Assembly: GCA_964514105.1 (NCBI GenBank)
Contig: CAZEPJ010000057.1
Coordinates: 1 to 28,036, forward strand
DNA length: 28,036 nt
Direction of reading: 5' to 3'
Origin: CAZEPJ01 sp964514105
GTDB lineage: Bacteria; Desulfobacterota; Desulfocorpusculales; Desulfocorpusculum
The notes beneath the pieces are model-generated. The model worked only from the letters and a program-made list of their open reading frames with translations, did not search any database and was not told the DNA's origin. Numbering within the stretch: the stretch's first letter is position 1; each line of letters starts with the position of its first letter. A program made the position numbers and the translations under genes. Shown piece after piece: positions 25,401 through 28,036 of this stretch.

Positions 25401-27884
25401 GCTGTTCTTGGACAGGAGAGTGCGGATCATGAAATCGTCGTCTTCTACTATGTGCCCCACAGCTTGACGGTGACCATCGACAGGCCGCCCCATGGCCTGG
25501 TGGTAGACCTGGCCAGCCCCCCCATGGTGGCGGTGGCCGGGACCGTCAACCCTCCCGATGCCGCGCTCAGCAGTCAAGGACATCCCATCGTCACGGCATC
25601 GGACGGCCGCTTCGCCTTCGTCCATCCTCTGACGCCCGGGACCAACAGCATCGTCATCGACGCAGCGTACCTCGACGATACGGCACGCGCCGGCGTCGCC
25701 GTGTTCTACGGACCGCCCGGAGGACTCGTTCTTCAGATCCATTCGCCCATGGACGGGGAGATCGTCACCCAGCCGGCGGCGAGCGTGGCCCTCACCGGAC
25801 AGGTCAGCATACCTACGGCCCTCGTGATGGTGAACGGACGAGAGGTCCCGGTGGATGCGGGAGGTGCCTTTTCCGCGGCTGTGACGTTGCAGGAAGGCGT
25901 GAATCTCCTCCTGGTCCAATCCCAATATGGGCTGGAAATCGTCCATCAGCTGCTGAGAGTCTTCGCCGTGGCCGGGGATTGCGAGGAGAAGGGCGGAGAG
26001 TTCCCGATCTTCGTGTACACACCGGATGGGGGCGGCGTGATCGACGAGGAGTACATCCCGGTACGAGGCGCCGTGGATCTCGGCGCGCCGCTGGCTGGCT
26101 CGGAGTTGACGGTGCTCGTCAATGGCGTGCAGGCGGACGTGGAGGAACAGGTCTTTTCCGCCACAATCCGACTGGCACAAGGGCGAAACGAGATTCTGGT
26201 GGAGGCCGTCTATCGCTACCCGACGGAATCCGGCGAATGGGGTGAGCAAAGAGCCTTTGCCAGGCTGTGCGTCTGGCATGGTTTGGAAGCCATGGGCTTG
26301 GATATGGCCCTTCTCCAACCTCACGACGGGGACGTGTGTCACAGCGACCAGATAGTCGTCCGTGGAATGGTCAGCCACCCCGAGGCGACGGTGACGACCA
26401 ACGGCGCGCTGACGCCCGTGGACTCCGAAGGCGTATTTCATGCAAGTGTACCCCTGGCGTCGGGGCCCAATTCAATCGTGGTCGTCGCACAGAGAGAAAG
26501 CCTCCGGGTATGGAGAGAGGTCACCGTCCATCATGAACCGGGGTTGTCCGTGAGGATCACAGTCCCCGTGGACGGTGCCATTGTGTACACCCATCGCATC
26601 TCGGTATCCGGCGAGGTGAGCGACGGCGCGGCAGCGGTGACGGTCAACGGCACGGCTGCCCTCGTGGAGGGCGGCGTGTTCTTTGCTCATGCCGTGCCTC
26701 TCATCGCAGGTATCAACACACTCATCGTTGAAGCCAGACTGGATGGACAGATTGCCACCCACTCGATCATCGTGCACTGCGACCCCATGACGGCTCCCAT
26801 TGTGCGAATCACGGAGCCCCAAGACGGCGCTCAGGTTGGGACGTCATCTATACTCGTTTCGGGAACCGTTGAAGGGGTCAATGCCATGGTCACCGTGAAT
26901 GGTATCCCGGCCGAAGCCCAAGCCGGTTCCTTCTCGGCTGCCCATGTGCCGCTCCAGTCCGGGCCGAACACTGTCACGGCTCTGGCCGTAAATCCGGCGG
27001 GAAGCGCAAGCCATAGCATCACGGTAACCTACGAGCCGTCTCCCATTCGCGTGGCGATCACATCCCCCTTGCCCGGCGAGCACATCCATCGACCGGACGT
27101 CATCGTGGAAGGAACGGTCAGCCACGCGCAGGGCACCGAGACGGGCGTTGCCGTCAACGACCTCCCGGCCCTGGTATATGGAGGCCGATTCGTTGCCAAC
27201 CACATACCGATCCAGGAAGGCGAGAACGTAATCACGGCAGCAGCCGCGGACCCCAGCGGCAGAAACGTGGAGACGTCCGTCTCCGTCCAGGCGGAGGCCA
27301 CTGACGATTACGTGACAATCACCGCAGTCCCGCTCAGCGGAGTGACGCCCCTGGACAGCACCTTGCGGATCGGAGGCACGGTCCCGTTCGACGAGGCAGT
27401 CATTTATCCGTTTGGCCCGGCCGCCGTGGAGAACCTTGGATGTCCCAGGGTCGGCGAATGCAACGTCCGGATGAACGCCCCTGGGTTTTACTACTTCACC
27501 GTGGAGGTCGAAACCGCCCCCGGCCAGGTCCACACCGATACGGTCGCCGTGCTGGCCATGGATGAGGAAGCGTTGGATGCTCTGCTGAGATCCAAATGGA
27601 CTGCATTGAAGGACGCCCTTGCCAGAAAGGACGTGAACCACGCCTTGACCTTTGTCGCCTCGGAGAGTCAGGATCTGTACAGGGAGATCTTCACAGCCCT
27701 CATCGATAGACTTCCGGTCATTGTGAGCGAGATGCAGGACATCGAGCGAATCTGGGCCCACGACGACCAGGCTCAGTATTCCATCCGCAGGGATCAGTTG
27801 TACGGAGGCCAGACGGTCCCCTTCACCCACCTGATTCACTTCGCGGTGGACGCAGACGGGATATGGAGAATCGCGCGGTTCTGA
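19473..27884 (+). CDS. giant secreted multidomain protein with Ig-like, CARDB, beta-helix and glucodextranase-B-like repeats
   Basis: A 2803-residue secreted or surface protein; no catalytic domain is recognised. In order: signal peptide (1 to about 22, ending PCAG); beta-sandwich (23-130); Ig-like repeat with E-P-G-V-G-P-V (133-206); glucodextranase-B-like repeat (206-290); two CARDB-like domains (289-409, 409-533; the first with a DVDGDG loop); carboxypeptidase-regulatory-like domain (534-626); YfaP/DUF2135-like domain (627-756, LTWGETPADLEAHL and DLDDRDGHGPETI); He_PIG-like Ig domain (757-860); six more Ig-like repeats (860-1312); repeat (1312-1394); right-handed beta-helix (1395-1745); ten more glucodextranase-B-like repeats (1747-2611); PKD-like domain (2612-2697); NTF2-like end (about 2697-2803). 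The ribosome site before 19473 is weak. Adhesion, cell-surface structure or carbohydrate binding is inferred. The frame is open throughout. Confidence 0.88.
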   Translation: MGKASVILSLLFLSLLPRPCAGEEIVLFGPKQYGVTHCVSLSFRDAFRAVSGQGTLILRNGSADGTGRVRTGWIRLNGKILFTCRELRSDRHELRVPAELLTSNELSGKLIGKKGRSLTLEVTQDISLPGASLRADLPEIEDGGSTTLRWDTQGADEVTLEPGVGPVSPCGSLEVYPSRTTTYTLTAVNLAGASRATARVTVIPAILLVRITQPADGTVLESSPIDVAGTVNSPGVSVWVNGRQAEASDTEFAVSGVDLVSGANALTAVARRGVHEALHSIAVRLVDVDLQPVRLATSAVLADPSHTRISGPAIATIVNSGRGDVTTPTRVVVFEDVDGDGRYDADVDHLLGGASVPSGLVSGASMDLAVDVSGELAFRDSPLHIMVDSDNSVEEMDEGNNSLPARPAGFDVSASRMEIQNAQCPHAITLQVRVGNAGGLLADAGIPVALYSGHPQEGGVLIGVAQTTRELPPGAYEDVELLWLNPPAGTRSVFARANDRGAGRATGHETRPENDLTGSELIVCPDPVNPEPNAIGGSVRDAVTGAGLAGVTVGLYHEDMGGPGALAASTDTRESGDFKFSAVSPGRYVLATAPAGYFPFHRALILAEGQSRLREDLVVSPLLAPGEVRIVLTWGETPADLEAHLTVPNPQGCRHHCYYWNRTVPGAVLDLDDRDGHGPETITVGRLTPGTYRFYVHDWTNRLSRTASGLGTSGARVHVYSGSRAAPWVFDVPAEPGNTWHVFDLDGATGEIAPIDRMAFQPVPGRIDFPLITSAPPEAANAGFPYSYQALAEDPDPDTLLWELPRAPHGMTVDPRTGLIRWTPAPDQGGRHAVTLEVDDGRCGKDVQDFHVDVSLRPVVQLNVVPCSGHDPGHPLTLSWTSHWAETLDIQPGIGPVPPNGSMSVPAPSDPTLFTITAVNAAGQSQAHAPLRPLVELRALPGRIAPGGSSTLHWRCQCATHCEIDQGIGPVSPQGELQVHPTESMVYRLSGSNAAGTSQAAAEIATDVLAVLYAVDACDWDSGDPVTLRWSSEGATACEIYPGVGAVPLAGSLIVHPTTPMLYSLTATGPTGQHTATVAIPPVPQLEYFGASPVRIAPGSEAVLNWSTKCGDVVRLEPGYGEVEAVGTRTVSPQEASSEYILVVENERKIVQASVSVSYMPPVVSFSANPGILKEGESSVLQWSTLHAHSCTIEPDIGQVPLSGTLAVSPAANTTYTLRAQGAGGTQIATTTVSFVQPTAGIDVSPDFIALGEGATLSWVFGNADVCIIEPEIGEVALGGSVTVHPTWTTTYTITAVGPGGIAVDAATLRVLNLRISEPSDGQVVFRQPIDVMGQVGDPQATVHVNGVEAQVAPDGTFRASRIPLTEGANALVAVAEKNGATVTAHAAVTLDTVTCGDADVPGRFASIQEAIGAASSGQVIVVCQGTYREDLDFLGKALTILGRDGPQQTILRGTGLGPAVRFHRGEGADSVLAGLTITQGRGGISCDHASPTLSNCIVTGNETDGAGGGIQGRHASPLITGCVFSGNSAREGGGMAFESSNPLVRQTVIAGNRARRGGGIFLDSSGARMEGAIIRANRAQETGGGIQCGGSHTNLTLADSLIVENEAVDGGAGGVFLDWSSTLSLKNATVAQNRAAQWPDGIHFHLSQGDIRNSILWDETPLGASAFSALLISHSDVRGGWPGSGNIAADPLFTNAAGGDYQLQAGSPCIDAGADRQSSGRDLTQRTRPIGNRLDMGAYEFYPGPRLRMDGPVQGQVLAHEPVRVFGTVNSGDLTVKANGVAGTILDRRFHVRGPPLVPGENVVTAVAEDADHQAVSEGVTVVFDVGSAPTVRITSPADGGEITGQPPTVSGLCAQSTTAVTINGRPSAVQGGSFTAEEIDLMQGLQSITALAFDDSGTLVGADQILVKVDLPLTVKILSPTRGHVVKEQTVSVRGWVNNGDSHVTVNGTPVEVAGGEFSSTVQLRPGINRILAKAVLGQESADHEIVVFYYVPHSLTVTIDRPPHGLVVDLASPPMVAVAGTVNPPDAALSSQGHPIVTASDGRFAFVHPLTPGTNSIVIDAAYLDDTARAGVAVFYGPPGGLVLQIHSPMDGEIVTQPAASVALTGQVSIPTALVMVNGREVPVDAGGAFSAAVTLQEGVNLLLVQSQYGLEIVHQLLRVFAVAGDCEEKGGEFPIFVYTPDGGGVIDEEYIPVRGAVDLGAPLAGSELTVLVNGVQADVEEQVFSATIRLAQGRNEILVEAVYRYPTESGEWGEQRAFARLCVWHGLEAMGLDMALLQPHDGDVCHSDQIVVRGMVSHPEATVTTNGALTPVDSEGVFHASVPLASGPNSIVVVAQRESLRVWREVTVHHEPGLSVRITVPVDGAIVYTHRISVSGEVSDGAAAVTVNGTAALVEGGVFFAHAVPLIAGINTLIVEARLDGQIATHSIIVHCDPMTAPIVRITEPQDGAQVGTSSILVSGTVEGVNAMVTVNGIPAEAQAGSFSAAHVPLQSGPNTVTALAVNPAGSASHSITVTYEPSPIRVAITSPLPGEHIHRPDVIVEGTVSHAQGTETGVAVNDLPALVYGGRFVANHIPIQEGENVITAAAADPSGRNVETSVSVQAEATDDYVTITAVPLSGVTPLDSTLRIGGTVPFDEAVIYPFGPAAVENLGCPRVGECNVRMNAPGFYYFTVEVETAPGQVHTDTVAVLAMDEEALDALLRSKWTALKDALARKDVNHALTFVASESQDLYREIFTALIDRLPVIVSEMQDIERIWAHDDQAQYSIRRDQLYGGQTVPFTHLIHFAVDADGIWRIARF
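22049..23410 (+). repeat. six tandem Ig-like protein repeats within the giant gene
   Basis: About 75 residues per unit, each with a pattern of G-x-S/P-x-x-L-x-W, then a polar-I-x-P-G-x-G-x-V, then a G-S/T/E at the turn, a hydrophobic-x-P, and Y/F-x-L/I-x-A near the end. Units begin at about residues 860, 936, 1010, 1083, 1160 and 1236; a seventh, isolated copy is at 133-206. The DNA copies are well diverged, so this is an old expansion rather than recent duplication. Confidence 0.75.
23655..24708 (+). other. right-handed beta-helix domain within the giant gene
   Basis: About 350 residues (1395-1745) opening with a SIQEAIGAASSGQVIVVCQG segment typical of pectate-lyase-like/DUF1565 helices. 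Coils of 22-25 residues follow, with recurring N-x-A-x-x-G-G-G-I/M: GGGIQGRHASPLITGCVFSG, GGGMAFESSNPLVRQTVIAG, GGGIFLDSSGARMEGAIIRA. It ends with SPCIDAGAD and the DMGAYEF closing motif common to Chlamydia-Pmp-like/choice-of-anchor beta-helices. No obvious lyase catalytic residues were identified. Confidence 0.8.
24712..27305 (+). repeat. ten tandem glucodextranase-B-like repeats within the giant gene
   Basis: Units of about 80-99 residues follow I-x-x-P-x-D/x-G-x-x-V, then V-x-G-x-V, V-T-V-N-G, F-x-A, L-x-x-G-x-N-x-I/V-x-A. Approximate starts are residues 1747, 1830, 1915, 1998, 2085, 2178, 2277, 2358, 2440 and 2525; two further copies are at 206 and 1312, giving twelve. The pattern is that of the domain-B/Ig-like modules found in glucodextranase and many bacterial surface proteins. 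Confidence 0.75.
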
Positions 27885-27938
27885 GCGGCTCCGCCGCCAC
27901 AATGCGTCTTGCCCAAATTGTCGCGAGGACGTTTTGGG
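27885..27938 (+). terminator. weak hairpins after the giant gene
   Basis: GCGGC (27885-27889) / GCCGC (27893-27897) forms a 5-bp hairpin directly after the stop. CCCAAA (27912-27917) / TTTGGG (27933-27938) is a longer-range pair. Neither is followed by a T run. Confidence 0.25.
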
Positions 27939-27943
27939 TAGCG

Positions 27944-28036
27944 CGGGGGGGATCGGGTGCGGGTTGTGGGGGATGGTGGGTGGTTGGGGGGTGGGGGTGC
28001 TGATGCGTGTGGTGGTGTGGGTGGGCATGGCATTGG
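27944..28036 (+). other. extreme G/T-rich tract at the window end
   Basis: About 90 bases made almost entirely of G and T, with at least eight runs of three or more G. There is no plausible coding frame with protein-like composition. It could fold as G-quadruplexes, but may equally be a low-quality contig end. Confidence 0.6.

Overview
The window is a GC-rich bacterial chromosome segment. Its mix of genes suggests a member of the Desulfobacterota/Myxococcota ('deltaproteobacterial') lineage: a winged-helix/Fe-S protein with a Cys-rich core, an octahaem cytochrome of the tetrathionate-reductase family, and a giant secreted protein built from Ig-like, CARDB, YfaP-like and NTF2-like modules. That placement is inferred from gene content only. 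No rRNA, tRNA, CRISPR array, insertion sequence or integrase was seen.

Layout. (1) 128-2710, minus strand: a three-gene unit encoding an NAPE-PLD-like metallo-beta-lactamase hydrolase, a DUF2177 membrane protein and an HTH/Fe-S protein. A good sigma70-type promoter at 12-40 points out of the left edge. (2) 2880-7330, plus strand: a tight operon encoding a membrane fatty-acyl desaturase, an FAD-dependent amine-oxidase-like protein, a DUF1365 protein and a cyclopropane-fatty-acid (CFA) synthase, behind a near-consensus promoter. (3) 7457-8630, minus strand: a fasciclin lipoprotein, a DUF3243 protein and a small unknown helical protein. (4) 8964-10837, minus strand: a DUF1295 membrane protein translationally coupled to a second, divergent CFA-type methyltransferase. 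(5) 11010-14164, plus strand: a class II photolyase coupled to an Fe-S (PhrB/CryB-type) photolyase. A 32-codon remnant of an FAD-binding protein follows. (6) 14334-17441, plus strand: a small four-helix membrane protein, an FMN-binding PPOX-family protein and an overlapping PEP-synthase/rifampin-phosphotransferase-like dikinase. (7) 17530-18888, minus strand: a periplasmic octahaem cytochrome c with a nested palindrome over its promoter. (8) 19473-27884, plus strand: one 2803-residue secreted multidomain protein. A very G/T-rich tail at 27944-28036 is either a G-quadruplex-prone tract or a poor-quality sequence end.

How the genes may work together. Regions 2 to 5 look like one functional neighbourhood for membrane-lipid modification plus light-damage repair: make a double bond, methylate or cyclopropanate it, modify it further with flavin and membrane enzymes, and repair UV lesions. 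Similar gene sets (CFA-type enzymes, FAD amine oxidase, DUF1365, DUF1295, fasciclin, photolyase) are known from singlet-oxygen/ECF-sigma (RpoE-ChrR) regulons of Proteobacteria, but no sigma/anti-sigma pair or light-sensing regulator lies in this window. Two divergent intergenic regions share a 15-bp sequence (14/15 identical) at the -10 positions of leftward promoters, which hints at common control of the hydrolase unit and the DUF1295/methyltransferase unit.
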